Source: Prevotella sp. UBA4268 (lineage in GTDB: Bacteria > Bacteroidota > Bacteroidia > Bacteroidales > Bacteroidaceae). From it: a stretch of DNA of 47,903 nucleotides. The stretch is taken from the NCBI GenBank assembly GCA_002395135.1, contig DGWC01000071.1, positions 1 through 47,903 on the forward strand, in the 5' to 3' direction. The notes beneath the pieces were generated by a model. The model was given only the letters and a program-made list of their open reading frames with translations. It was not told the DNA's origin and did not search any database. Below are positions 8,593-18,440 of the stretch, one piece after another. The number at the start of each line of letters is the position of its first letter. Position 1 is the first letter of the stretch. Made by a program: the position numbers and the translations under genes.

Positions 8593-9759
8593 ATGAGCAA
8601 CACAACCATAGACATACCGGAATGGGAAGAGGTGAACGGAATCGTTAACCCCTGTTCAGATAACGATGATGCAAACAGAATTGAGGAAATCATCGCTGAC
8701 GACGACAAGCGCGAAGAATTGGCAGAACTGCTGAAACTGAAAATCGCGACTGCCGCCAATGCTGTTGATGCCGATGAAGCCTTCGAGAAATTTGTGAACC
8801 GTCACAACAAGAGGAGAACCTTGATTCGGAGAATTGTCATCGGTGCCGCCGCCTGCCTGCTTGCTCTCATTGCCATACAACTATGGAAAAACCATGACAA
8901 CGACCGTGCTGCCCAAGAGATAACAGTGCGGTCGGGCAAGACGGCAACTACCGCACTGGAAGAATCGCAATATCTGCTGCACGCCCAGTTGGAAGACACG
9001 GTCATCAGCATCACTTCAGGAGAGCATGCCGTGTCGCTGGCACGACTCAAGGCATCGCCACAAGACGGCATCTCGGTGAACAGCAAGAGCGAGATTGTGT
9101 TCACCCCGAACCTCGACGACTACATCGTAACATCGCATACGGTAAGAATTCCCCAAGGCCAAGCAGCAAGCATCGTGCTGCCCGACGGCAGTCATGCGTG
9201 GCTCAACGCCGGAAGCAGAATTGTGTTCCCCAGCACATTCAGTGCCAACAGCCCCCGTCTGGTGAAACTGGAGGGAGAGGCTTATTTCGAAGTAAGCCAC
9301 AATCCGTCGTGGCCGTTCATCGTGGAAAGCAACGAACTGCGCGCCACGGTGTTAGGCACATCGTTTAACCTGAAGGCATACCCGGGCGAAGAAACCATTC
9401 TGACACTGGCCACGGGAAAGGTGCAGGTGGAATCGGGAAAGAAGAAAATGGTACTGGCACCTAACCAGAGCGCCCGCATCGTCCAGGGACAGATGCATCT
9501 TGAACAGGCCGATGCCGAGTCGGCCATCTGCTGGAAAGAGGGAATCCTCTATTTCGACGGGCAGACCTTGCGCCAGATTATGCTGCAACTGGGCCGGTCG
9601 TATAACCTGAATGTCATCTTCCACAACAAGAAGAACCTGGACAACCGCATTCATTTCCGTGCCAGCCGCGACTGGTCAATCCGCGACATCATCGACCAGA
9701 TGGGGCTGGTGTCTGACACACACATAGAAGTAAAGGACAACGTCATTGTCATCGATTAA
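8593..9759 (+). CDS. FecR-family anti-sigma factor
   Basis: The product is an inner-membrane anti-sigma factor that holds the ECF sigma in the cytoplasm and contacts the transporter's signalling domain in the periplasm. From the chosen start it is 388 residues: an acidic cytoplasmic N-terminal part, one transmembrane segment near residues 82-95 (IVIGAAACLLALIAIQLW), a FecR domain (VRIPQGQAASIVLPDGSHAWLN through the LEGEAYFEVSH strand), and a C-terminal DUF4974 domain (ILYFDGQTLRQIMLQLGRSY to the end). The frame is open to a GTG at 8557. I chose the ATG at 8593 because it gives a normal N terminus and fits gene spacing; the longer form cannot be excluded. It follows the sigma gene closely and precedes the STN-bearing SusC. 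Confidence 0.9.
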   Translation: MSNTTIDIPEWEEVNGIVNPCSDNDDANRIEEIIADDDKREELAELLKLKIATAANAVDADEAFEKFVNRHNKRRTLIRRIVIGAAACLLALIAIQLWKNHDNDRAAQEITVRSGKTATTALEESQYLLHAQLEDTVISITSGEHAVSLARLKASPQDGISVNSKSEIVFTPNLDDYIVTSHTVRIPQGQAASIVLPDGSHAWLNAGSRIVFPSTFSANSPRLVKLEGEAYFEVSHNPSWPFIVESNELRATVLGTSFNLKAYPGEETILTLATGKVQVESGKKKMVLAPNQSARIVQGQMHLEQADAESAICWKEGILYFDGQTLRQIMLQLGRSYNLNVIFHNKKNLDNRIHFRASRDWSIRDIIDQMGLVSDTHIEVKDNVIVID

Positions 9760-9841
9760 GTTTTTTTAACCGTACCAGAATCACTCCCTGCGCATTCTAT
9801 TAGTAGACTATACATTAATAATCACTAATAAACAGGGAATT

Positions 9842-12800
9842 ATGGACAAAAAAAGCAAAATTCTTTCTCTGCACAGACACCTGCAAAGAGGAACGAGGCT
9901 GCTGCTGGCATTGCTCATGCTATGCACATCCTCTGCACTCTGGGCACAATCAGCAGGCCGCTCTGTCACTATCTCATTCACGAATGAGCCCGCCAGTTCT
10001 GCTTTGAGCAAAGTGGAAAAAATGTCGGGGAGGATTATTCAGTTCAACTACCAAGATGTAGACTTCCGCATTACGCTCAGCGTGAAAAACCAGGAGGCCA
10101 TCGAAGTGGTGAGACAGATTATCAAAGGGCATCCCCTGATTGTGGAAGACAAGGGGAAGAGCCTGGTCATTTCGCGCAATGCACAAAAACAAGTACCGGC
10201 AACCATCCGCGGACGCATTCTCGACGAAAACGGAGAACCGCTGATAGGTGCCACCCTGCGTATCAAAGACTCCAAGGAGGCTACCGTTACCGACGCTGAC
10301 GGAAACTTCGCGCTCAACACCAACGGCAGCAACGGCGATGTGAGCATCTCCTATCTGGGATACGACACACAGGAAATTTCGCTCCAGCGACTGGCATCGG
10401 CAAACCATATCAGGATGAAAGCCAGCAAGGACCAGGCACTCGGCGAAGTGGTGGTCAACGGCTTCTTCACCCGACAGAAGCAGACTTTTACCGGATCGGC
10501 AAAGAGTTATCAGGCAGAGGAGATTCTGCAAATCTCTCCCAACAATCTCTTTCAGGCACTGACCACGCTGGACCCTGCCATGACCATCACGCAAAATAAT
10601 GCGGCAGGTTCCAATCCCAACGTGGTGCCCGACCTGATTATCCGCAGCACTACATCGCTCGCCACCAACGATGAGGTGGGACTCAACTCTCCCTTGGTGG
10701 TCATCGACGGAGTGGAACAGTCGCTCCAGGCTCTTTACGACATCGACATCAACGACATTGAGCGCGTCGATATTCTGAAAGATGCTTCGGCAACGGCCCT
10801 CTATGGTGAGAATGCAGCCAACGGAGTGATTATCGTGGAACGCAAAAGAGTGTCGCAATCGCCCGTGCGCATCCGCTACACGCTCACGCCTCAGTTCAGT
10901 TTTGCCGACCTGAGCAGTTACGACCTTTGCAATGCTGCACAGAAATTAGAGTTGGAAAGGCTGGCTGGTCTCTACGACAGTCCGAGCGGAGCCTTAGACA
11001 AATCCTATTATGAGAAACTGGCATTGGTAAGCCAAGGCGTTGACATCGACTGGAAATCAAAGCCCGTGAGAAACAGTTTCTCGCACAACCACTCCCTTTC
11101 CGTTTCGGGAAGAGGATCAGGACTCGACTATAACATCACCGGCAACTATTCTGAAACATCCGGTGTGATGAAAGGCGATGCCCGCGACCGCCACGGATTA
11201 GGCATTTATCTTTCCTACCGCGCCATTGAGAAACTGATTCTCACACTGCGCGCATCCCACGAAGAAGTGAACACGAAAGATTCTCCGTATGGCAGTTTCG
11301 CCAGTTACATTCAGGCAAATCCATACGACTCTCCCTACGACGACGAGGGAAACTATACCCGCCATCTGTCGTACAACATGAACAACCCGCTCTATGAGGC
11401 TTCGCTCAGTAGTTTCTCAAAGAGCCAGACTCGCACGGAATCCATTTCGCTGGATGCCCGCTATAACTTCAAGCCAAACTTCTATGTCACGCTGCAAGGC
11501 TCTTACTCTACAGCACGCGGCACAACCGACCAGTTCAAGTCTCCCTTGTCAAACACGTATGCTTCCACCACCCTGTTAAACCAGCGTGGATACTACGGAC
11601 TGGGAAATAACGGAAGCGACTCATGGTCGACCAAGTTTGTAGCCAACTACATACACAGTTTTTCTCCCGATGGCACCATGCTGACATTGAACCTCGGAGG
11701 CGAGGCCAAGCATTCCAGCAGTTTCTCAAGACTGCTTGCAGGAACAGGTTTCCTGTCAGACGACTTGGCCGACATTGCCTACGCAACGGCATATCCCGAC
11801 GGAACCTATCCTTCAGGGTCTGAGGAAGTGGCATCAAGTGTGGGTGCATTTGCCGCTGCCAACTTCGTATGGAACAACCGCTACTTCGTTGACGGCTCTT
11901 ACCGCGTTTCCGGTTCTTCCAAATTCGGAGACAACCAGCGCTACGCGCCGTTCTGGTCGGTTGGTCTGGGCTACAACCTTCACAACGAGGCTTTTGCCAA
12001 GCAACTGAAATGGCTCAACACTTTCCGTCTGCGTGGCAGTTACGGATATACGGGTAGCGTGAAGTTCAGCGCATGGCAGGCCGTCACCACCTATTCTTAT
12101 AGCAGCGACAACGTGCACTACACGGGTGTAGGCGCATTGCCCATGGCCATGTCGAACCCCGACCTGAAGTGGCAGGCCACCAAGAAATTCAACGTGGGAC
12201 TCACCTCTTCATTCTTCGGAAACCGACTCGATTTCAATCTGGACGTTTATAAAGAAAAGACATCCGACATGCTCATCGACTTGTCGCTGCCACCTTCTTC
12301 GGGTGCCACCGCCGTGAAATCTAACCTCGGTTCCCAGACAAGCAACGGTATAGAGTTCTCTCTTTGGGGCAAGATTATCAAGACCAAGGACTGGGAATGG
12401 AACCTTTCTGTAAACGGCCTCCACTCGAAGACCACCATCAACGACATTTCAGAAGCACTGAAGCGCAAGAACGAGGAGAATGCCAACAACACAGCGTCAG
12501 TGGCACCGCTCATCCAGTTCCGCGAAGGCGAGTCGCCCACAGCCATCTACGCCGTGCGCTCTGCAGGCATCGACCCCTCCAGCGGACAAGAGATATTCAT
12601 CCGCAAGGACGGCAGTTACACCTATACCTACGATGCTAACGACCAAGTGGCAGTGGGCGACCGCAATCCCGACTGGCAGGGCAGCATCTCGTCACTGCTG
12701 AAATACCGTCAACTGTCGCTCAGCGTGAACTTCTCTTATCGCTTCGGCGGCGACATGTATAACTCCACGCGCGTCCAGAAGGTTGAAAACATCAACCCGC

Positions 12801-13123
12801 GATACAATTGCGACGTGCGCGCCTTCACCGACCGGTGGAAAGAACCCGGCGACCTGGTTCCCTATTTAGACATATCCACGTCTGGCGGCTACTCTTTCGT
12901 ATACAGCGACCGCTTCGTGGAAAAAGACAACGAACTCTGGCTCTCCAGCATTTTCCTGCAATACGACGTTCCCGCCGAATGGCTCAAACCGCTCCGCCTG
13001 CAGAAACTATACGTGGGCATCGGCATGGAAGACATCTTCCGTCTGACAACCGCCAAGTATGAGCGAGGCACCTCCTACCCCTATAGCAGGAGCCTGAACA
13101 TGTCACTTAGTTTAACTTTCTAA
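9842..13123 (+). CDS. SusC-like TonB-dependent transporter with STN signalling domain
   Basis: The 1093-residue protein has a signal peptide (cleaved near residue 38, SSALWAQ). A secretin/TonB short N-terminal (STN) domain follows at about 42-115 (VTISFTNEPASSALSKVE). Next comes a carboxypeptidase-D-like beta sandwich (GEPLIGATLRIKDSKEATV), a plug with VVIDGVEQSLQALYDIDIND and DILKDASATALYGENAANG, and a 22-strand outer-membrane barrel ending in LNMSLSLTF. SusC proteins pump ligand across the outer membrane with TonB energy under a SusD lid. The STN domain is what a FecR anti-sigma factor contacts, and both the FecR and ECF sigma genes lie just upstream. SusD follows 12 bp later. The substrate cannot be read from the sequence; the downstream DUF4843, PKD-like and TlpA genes argue against a simple glycan locus. 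Confidence 0.95.
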   Translation: MDKKSKILSLHRHLQRGTRLLLALLMLCTSSALWAQSAGRSVTISFTNEPASSALSKVEKMSGRIIQFNYQDVDFRITLSVKNQEAIEVVRQIIKGHPLIVEDKGKSLVISRNAQKQVPATIRGRILDENGEPLIGATLRIKDSKEATVTDADGNFALNTNGSNGDVSISYLGYDTQEISLQRLASANHIRMKASKDQALGEVVVNGFFTRQKQTFTGSAKSYQAEEILQISPNNLFQALTTLDPAMTITQNNAAGSNPNVVPDLIIRSTTSLATNDEVGLNSPLVVIDGVEQSLQALYDIDINDIERVDILKDASATALYGENAANGVIIVERKRVSQSPVRIRYTLTPQFSFADLSSYDLCNAAQKLELERLAGLYDSPSGALDKSYYEKLALVSQGVDIDWKSKPVRNSFSHNHSLSVSGRGSGLDYNITGNYSETSGVMKGDARDRHGLGIYLSYRAIEKLILTLRASHEEVNTKDSPYGSFASYIQANPYDSPYDDEGNYTRHLSYNMNNPLYEASLSSFSKSQTRTESISLDARYNFKPNFYVTLQGSYSTARGTTDQFKSPLSNTYASTTLLNQRGYYGLGNNGSDSWSTKFVANYIHSFSPDGTMLTLNLGGEAKHSSSFSRLLAGTGFLSDDLADIAYATAYPDGTYPSGSEEVASSVGAFAAANFVWNNRYFVDGSYRVSGSSKFGDNQRYAPFWSVGLGYNLHNEAFAKQLKWLNTFRLRGSYGYTGSVKFSAWQAVTTYSYSSDNVHYTGVGALPMAMSNPDLKWQATKKFNVGLTSSFFGNRLDFNLDVYKEKTSDMLIDLSLPPSSGATAVKSNLGSQTSNGIEFSLWGKIIKTKDWEWNLSVNGLHSKTTINDISEALKRKNEENANNTASVAPLIQFREGESPTAIYAVRSAGIDPSSGQEIFIRKDGSYTYTYDANDQVAVGDRNPDWQGSISSLLKYRQLSLSVNFSYRFGGDMYNSTRVQKVENINPRYNCDVRAFTDRWKEPGDLVPYLDISTSGGYSFVYSDRFVEKDNELWLSSIFLQYDVPAEWLKPLRLQKLYVGIGMEDIFRLTTAKYERGTSYPYSRSLNMSLSLTF

Positions 13124-13135
13124 ACAGCATAGAAC

Positions 13136-14596
13136 ATGAAAACAATATATCAGTTAATATCAGCAGCCTGCTTGGTGCTCACATTATGGGTATCAGCAGC
13201 CTGCGATGATTTCCTCGACGTGCGTCCCAAGTCGGAGAAACTGGAACGCGAACTCTTCGAGACAGCACAGGGCTTTGAAGATGCCATCTACGGCGTTTAC
13301 AGTAGCCTGCAGTCAACCAGCCTCTACGGAATGGATCTGCTTTGGGGCGTGCCAGAAGTGCTCGCACAGAATCTGAGTTGCAACAGCAGTGCCATGGATG
13401 CCTTGTCGAAATACAACTACACGGGCAACTCATCGCTGCGCCTGCGGTTCTCCAACATCTGGACATCAGCCTATCAGAGCATTGGCTATGCCAACAACAT
13501 CCTCAGTCAGTTGGAAGACAAGTCACCATCCCAACTGCCACTCTATAATTATTATAAAGGTGAGATGCTCGCCGTGCGCGCCCTGCTCCATTTCGATATG
13601 CTGCGGCTCTTTGCCCCCACCAATCAGAGCAGCACGGCAATCCCCTATTCAAAAACCTACTCTCAGGACATCACGCCGTTCTCCACCGTGGCTGAGACAT
13701 ACAACAACATCATCAGCGACCTGAAAGAGGCAGAGTCTTTGCTCAGCGGCGACGAACAACTCATCAGGTATCCCCACGAGAACACACAGTACCACGAGTT
13801 CCTCAACTACCGCGAAACCCATTTCAATCTCTACGCCGTGCAGGCACTGCTCGCCCGCGTCTATTGGATGAAGGGCGACATGGCAAGCGCCGCCGCCTAT
13901 GCAGAGAAAGTAATCGGCAGCGGAAAATTTCCGCTGGTGGAAGAAACAGAGGTACAAGACTTCCTGGCAGGAACGCTCTCGCCCAAGGAAACCATCTTCG
14001 GCATCTACTCTACCAGTTACCTGGAGACATGCCGCTCATACCTGTATGAACTGACATCGTTCCACAGTTACTCTCCCTTCGACGACACCAGCGGCATGAA
14101 GCATCTGCTGCCCTGGAGCGAGGTGTATAACTACGACGTAGAGGCCACATCACAGGACTTCCGCCGGAACCAGTTTGACAAGGGAACTGCCTCTGTGAGA
14201 CTGCTCAAACTGGTCGACCACTACAACCTCAACGGATACGTTCCGGCCAACCGTGCCAGTCTGATTTCGGGTGTCACCCTGCTCCACACCTCCGAGATGT
14301 ATCTCATTGCAGCCGAGGCCCTGCTCTCTTCAGACTACAACAAGGCATTTAACTACTACAACACGGAAATCAAGTCGCGCGGGCTCACTCCGCTCGCAAG
14401 CAGCACAACGCTTACCGAAGACATGATCTATCATGAATACCACAAGGAACTCTTCGGCGAGGGACAGGTATGGTTCAACATGAAGAGGCTCAACAAGGAT
14501 ATCATTTCCAATGTTGAGAGCCGCACCTACCCAGCAAGCAACGACCTCTATGTGATTCCTATCCCACAGGAAGAATACTCCTACAGACAAAAATAA
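13136..14596 (+). CDS. SusD/RagB-family outer-membrane lipoprotein
   Basis: This 486-residue protein is the surface lipoprotein partner of the preceding SusC and forms its hinged lid. It starts with a type II signal peptide whose lipobox VSAAC places the lipidated cysteine at residue 23. It then shows RagB/SusD features: an N-terminal FLDVRPKSEKL motif, TPR-like helices (YYKGEMLAVRALLHFDMLRLF) and the C-terminal DMIYHEYHKELFGEGQVWFNMKR region followed by PIPQEEYSYRQK. It is shorter than the other two SusD proteins in this window. It lies 12 bp after SusC and 18 bp before the DUF4843 gene, inside one operon. Confidence 0.93.
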   Translation: MKTIYQLISAACLVLTLWVSAACDDFLDVRPKSEKLERELFETAQGFEDAIYGVYSSLQSTSLYGMDLLWGVPEVLAQNLSCNSSAMDALSKYNYTGNSSLRLRFSNIWTSAYQSIGYANNILSQLEDKSPSQLPLYNYYKGEMLAVRALLHFDMLRLFAPTNQSSTAIPYSKTYSQDITPFSTVAETYNNIISDLKEAESLLSGDEQLIRYPHENTQYHEFLNYRETHFNLYAVQALLARVYWMKGDMASAAAYAEKVIGSGKFPLVEETEVQDFLAGTLSPKETIFGIYSTSYLETCRSYLYELTSFHSYSPFDDTSGMKHLLPWSEVYNYDVEATSQDFRRNQFDKGTASVRLLKLVDHYNLNGYVPANRASLISGVTLLHTSEMYLIAAEALLSSDYNKAFNYYNTEIKSRGLTPLASSTTLTEDMIYHEYHKELFGEGQVWFNMKRLNKDIISNVESRTYPASNDLYVIPIPQEEYSYRQK

Positions 14597-14614
14597 ACAT
14601 CAATGCACTACGAT

Positions 14615-15376
14615 ATGAAAATATATAAATTTGCCCTACTGATGTTCTTCGCAGCAATGGTCTATGCCTGCTCTGAAGAAGACTACAAGTTGTACGATAC
14701 AGGACAAAAAGATGCGGTGTTCTTCGAATACCGCAATACGAGCAACGCTATCGACTCCACCGTTTTGTTCGTATTCAACTATGACATTGCCAACGAGCAC
14801 GTTATTGAACTGCCCGTGCGGCTCATGGGAATGCCCACCGATTACGATCGCACCATCAGCATTACCGCCGTGGCAGACTCCACCGACATGAACGAAGGCA
14901 CCAACTATGTGGTAGGAAACGCCGTGTTACCGGCAAATGCCGTCAAGACCACGGTAAAGGTAAGACTACTGCGCAACCAAGACGACCGGCTGCTCACCGA
15001 CACTCTCCGCCTGCGGCTGATGATTACGGAGAACAACGATCTGAGACCAGAAGGACAGAGCACGTTCAACATCCGTTATAGCGACGTAAGACCGAAAAAC
15101 CGCCCCGCCTGGTGGACAACCTACAGCCCCATGCCCGTCTATTCCTTCGAGGCCGCACAGGTGTTCTTCAAGTATTTCTACGAACTGGCTCCCGTTGCCA
15201 ACAAGGATGTCTACGACGAAATGATAGCAAGGTATGGAGATTACTTCGTCAAGGCCGTCAGCATGCAAGGACCACTGGCCATGTATGACACCTTCCTCAT
15301 CCGCTACGTGCTCATGAAAATGTATAATGACACGAAAGACGAAATGGAATGGCAGAGCATACCCACTGTGAGATGA
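14615..15376 (+). CDS. DUF4843-type lipoprotein
   Basis: The product is a 253-residue secreted lipoprotein from the ATG at 14615, which puts MKIYKFALLMFFAAMVYAC at the front with the lipid-bearing cysteine at residue 19. A start at 14603 would add four residues (MHYD). The central part is beta-rich (VFFEYRNTSNAIDSTVLFVFNY, ELPVRLMG, TVKVRLLRN), and the C-terminal part is helical. The pattern matches proteins annotated as DUF4843, which in Bacteroidota regularly sit after SusC/SusD and before a PKD-like lipoprotein. No enzymatic motif is visible. A role as an accessory surface binding protein for the SusC/SusD pair is inference from position. Confidence 0.75.
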   Translation: MKIYKFALLMFFAAMVYACSEEDYKLYDTGQKDAVFFEYRNTSNAIDSTVLFVFNYDIANEHVIELPVRLMGMPTDYDRTISITAVADSTDMNEGTNYVVGNAVLPANAVKTTVKVRLLRNQDDRLLTDTLRLRLMITENNDLRPEGQSTFNIRYSDVRPKNRPAWWTTYSPMPVYSFEAAQVFFKYFYELAPVANKDVYDEMIARYGDYFVKAVSMQGPLAMYDTFLIRYVLMKMYNDTKDEMEWQSIPTVR

Positions 15377-15416
15377 TAATGAAAATGAATGAACAACAAC
15401 GAAAAAACAGGTAATT

Positions 15417-16928
15417 ATGATTCGTAACATATATAAAGCCACGCTTCTCATGATGGCAGTCTGCGCCCTTGCCTCCTGCATCAACGACGAGAGCGACTAC
15501 GGAAACGAGGGCAGCATTCCCTCGCTGAAAGTGAGTGGCGACGACCAGACCGCCATGCCCGTTTATAATTACAATCTGGGCGAGACCGTGGTCATTAATC
15601 CGGAAATCAACTATTCCGGCAATGCGGCCGATCTCACCTACCACTGGCAGGTGGGCACCTATACCAACAGCGTGAAAGGCAAACTGGAGGATGCCGGCAA
15701 TGAGCGCTCGCTCACTTATTCCTTCGAGCAAGGAGGAACCTATTATGCGCATCTCAACGTTACAGATGGGCGCGTGGGCAAAGCCGTTGACTATCAGATT
15801 AACGTCAACCGCACCTTCGAACAAGGCTATGTGCTCGTGAGCAACGATGCACAGGGCAACGGCAACCTGGCATTTGTTTCCATCCCCACGAAAGAAGGCG
15901 AAAAGCCCATCCTGATGGAACACTGTCTGGAACGAATGAACGACGGCATGACCATGAGGAACCTGCTCGGCATGGAAGTATATACCATCACATGGCCGTC
16001 AACCATCACGCGCGTGTTCGTCTTAGGACAGGACAAGGGCTACTGCATTGATGCCAACACCTTCTCCGTGCTCACTGAGATTGACTACTCGGAAATCTAT
16101 CCGGGATTCAAGGCCACGCAAGAGTCTAACGATGCCAGTGCTCCGTATGTCTACGATGCCGCACAGAAGAAGACCATACACGTCAATGTGCAGTATATGT
16201 TCCCCTACGAGAACACCAACTACATCGGACAGGCATACGACGAATTCCAGGCCACACAGTATCTGCGATGGGAAAGGCTCTATGCCAACCAACTCTATGT
16301 GGACTACCATGCGCCGCTCGTTGCCATCTATTATGCCTATGCTCCTTACTTCGGCTATCCGTCGCCATTCGTCTCAACGGGCGAAATGCTCAGCGGACAG
16401 AAACTGCTCACTGCCTTCAACGCTGCTGAATATGGAGAAACATGCTGTCCGCTCTACGTGCTGACGCAGACCGCCGACGGAAAAACTGCACGACTGTATG
16501 AAAACACGCAGAACACATTCCCGGAAGAGCAGTATTTCAACATGCAGGAACTGACGCTCAGCGGCGACGAGGCCCTGCCCCAGCAAGGCACCCGCTTCAT
16601 GGCATCGCCCACCTACAAGCGCTATTTCTATCCTATAGGCAACCGCCTGTATGCATTCCTCACCGAGGGGACCTTCGCCTATCCCAAGACCAGCCAGTAT
16701 GTCTACGACTTCGGGCAGGGTGAAACCATCACCGCCATGAACATCGACATCACCACCGAGAGGCTGTTTGTGGCTACCCAGACCACTTCAACCGGACGCG
16801 GCAACTTCTATATCTTCAACTGTGCCGATCTGAGAACAGACAACCAGGGCAACGTGAAGCCGATAGAAACCTATAAGGACTGCGCCGACAAGATTGTGTC
16901 GATTGTAAACAAACCGCGCGTTCAATGA
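15417..16928 (+). CDS. PKD-like family lipoprotein
   Basis: The 503-residue protein has a type II signal peptide with the lipobox ALASC and cysteine 21. An Ig/PKD-like beta-sandwich follows at roughly 35-130 (LTYHWQVG, SLTYSFEQGGTYYAHLNVTDG). The remainder shows strand-rich repeats suggesting a propeller-like fold (TRVFVLGQDKGYCIDANTFSV, AFLTEGTFAYPKTSQYVYDF). Proteins of this architecture accompany SusC/SusD/DUF4843 clusters and are thought to be surface ligand-binding proteins. No catalytic residues are recognisable. Its stop overlaps the start of the TlpA gene by four bases, so the two are translationally coupled. Confidence 0.78.
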   Translation: MIRNIYKATLLMMAVCALASCINDESDYGNEGSIPSLKVSGDDQTAMPVYNYNLGETVVINPEINYSGNAADLTYHWQVGTYTNSVKGKLEDAGNERSLTYSFEQGGTYYAHLNVTDGRVGKAVDYQINVNRTFEQGYVLVSNDAQGNGNLAFVSIPTKEGEKPILMEHCLERMNDGMTMRNLLGMEVYTITWPSTITRVFVLGQDKGYCIDANTFSVLTEIDYSEIYPGFKATQESNDASAPYVYDAAQKKTIHVNVQYMFPYENTNYIGQAYDEFQATQYLRWERLYANQLYVDYHAPLVAIYYAYAPYFGYPSPFVSTGEMLSGQKLLTAFNAAEYGETCCPLYVLTQTADGKTARLYENTQNTFPEEQYFNMQELTLSGDEALPQQGTRFMASPTYKRYFYPIGNRLYAFLTEGTFAYPKTSQYVYDFGQGETITAMNIDITTERLFVATQTTSTGRGNFYIFNCADLRTDNQGNVKPIETYKDCADKIVSIVNKPRVQ

Positions 16929-18349
16929 TGTTATCATTTAAAATCAGGTGCCGACTGATCACCATTGGCTCTCTGCTGATGGCAGCCGGCACCTTTGCAC
17001 AGCAACCCGCACAGGCTCAGGCGCTCATTTTGGGCAATCTGCAGGGCAGAGGCTGCGACTCTATGGTGTGGCTGATTTCGGCAATGGGGAGGCAGAAGCC
17101 CGACACCCTGCGGCTCAGGCACCTGCCGGCAAGCACAGACACCTACCAGATGGAAGTGATGCCCAACGGACAACGAGAAGCCTTTCTTTCGGCCGATTCG
17201 CTCTATCAGTTGATTGCCATCGGCAAGTCGCGCCAAATCATCCACCCCGTTAGTTTCGCACCGGGACAGTTGCTGAAGATTAATTTCGCCAACCATCAGG
17301 TAACCATCGGCAGCGATGCCGACAACCAGGCGCTGACAGCCATAGCGCGCGACAATCTCAGACTGAGCAAAAGGCTATGGGAAGAAGGAACAGAAATGGA
17401 CGCTGCCGCCATTGCCCGTCTGCTCGGAGCATACCATCACAGTGCCGACTCCATCATCAAGAGCATACCATGCCGCCCCACCGTGGAGCAATACATACTG
17501 CTTTCGGCCTATACGTCCATGCGCGGACAATATGACAATCTGGACTTCATCAACAAGAACCGCAGCATTCGGCAACAGATTGAAGCAGGCGACTATCAGA
17601 TATGGCCTGACGAGGATGCCGCACGGCAGCAACTGCTGGACACGCCCATGGCTCTTTATTTCAATCCCACCACGCACATCATCACGCAGGCACTGCCCAA
17701 GGGATCGCTGGAAGAAAGAATGGCCGCGCTGCGCCAGCAGTTCAAATGCCAGGAAGTAATCAACAAAGTGAGCGACCTGATGATATGGAACTTCATCACC
17801 AACTTCGACTATGGCAACCGCTACGACGAGGGACTGGCGCTGATGAGCCGACTCACCGACGACTATCACCTGGACACGTCGTATCTGGAAGCATTCAAGA
17901 AGAGGAAATATGCCACCCAAGGAGCGCCCTTCCCCAGCGAGGTCATCCTTACCGACAGCACTGGCAAACGCATCGACTTTGCCTCGTTCCGCGGGAAATA
18001 CGTTTACATTGACGTATGGGCCTCGTGGTGCGTGCCGTGCATCCGTGAGATTCCCCACTTGCAGCAATTGGAAAAAGAACTGAACGGCAGCGACATTGCT
18101 TTCGTGTCTATCTCCATTGACCAAGATGCCCGTGCATGGAAAAAGAAAAGGGATGCGCTCAATCTGCACGGCAATCAACTGCACGACAGCAACAACCAAC
18201 TGGCCAACTGTCTGAACATAACCGGCATACCTAAATTTCTCATATATGACAAGCAAGGCCGTCTGCTTCACTATGATGCACCCCGGCCATCATCGGGCGA
18301 GAGACTGAAGAATATCTTCAGCAGATACATCTCCGCTTCGAAACCATGA
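16925..18349 (+). CDS. TlpA-type thioredoxin-fold protein (periplasmic)
   Basis: This 474-residue protein has a signal peptide (GTFAQQPAQA region), a long N-terminal helical and beta domain (DUF4369-like in layout, to about residue 330), and a C-terminal AhpC/TlpA thioredoxin domain. The redox motif is C369-VP-C372 in WASWCVPCIREIP. The thioredoxin cis-proline lies in NITGIPKFLIYDK. Such proteins reduce or isomerise cysteine pairs in the envelope, often for cytochrome or lipoprotein maturation. In this operon it may service the SusC or its lipoproteins. It is last in the operon, overlaps the PKD-like gene by four bases, and is followed by a strong terminator. Confidence 0.88.
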   Translation: MMLSFKIRCRLITIGSLLMAAGTFAQQPAQAQALILGNLQGRGCDSMVWLISAMGRQKPDTLRLRHLPASTDTYQMEVMPNGQREAFLSADSLYQLIAIGKSRQIIHPVSFAPGQLLKINFANHQVTIGSDADNQALTAIARDNLRLSKRLWEEGTEMDAAAIARLLGAYHHSADSIIKSIPCRPTVEQYILLSAYTSMRGQYDNLDFINKNRSIRQQIEAGDYQIWPDEDAARQQLLDTPMALYFNPTTHIITQALPKGSLEERMAALRQQFKCQEVINKVSDLMIWNFITNFDYGNRYDEGLALMSRLTDDYHLDTSYLEAFKKRKYATQGAPFPSEVILTDSTGKRIDFASFRGKYVYIDVWASWCVPCIREIPHLQQLEKELNGSDIAFVSISIDQDARAWKKKRDALNLHGNQLHDSNNQLANCLNITGIPKFLIYDKQGRLLHYDAPRPSSGERLKNIFSRYISASKP

Positions 18350-18381
18350 AATGATGATATGAAAGAATGCCAAACAACAAT

Positions 18382-18427
18382 AATCCCCACCTTGGCGACT
18401 AATGCCACGAGGTGGGGATTTTCTTTC
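18382..18427. terminator. Terminator after the TlpA gene, probably bidirectional
   Basis: AATCCCCACCT (18382-18392) pairs perfectly with AGGTGGGGATT (18410-18420). An inner TGGC/GCCA pair extends it, and TTTCTTTCTC follows on the plus strand. On the minus strand it lies just past the end of the convergent fimbrillin-like gene and is followed by ATTATTGTTG, so it may serve both. Confidence 0.8.
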
Positions 18428-18440
18428 TCACTCTTCTATC

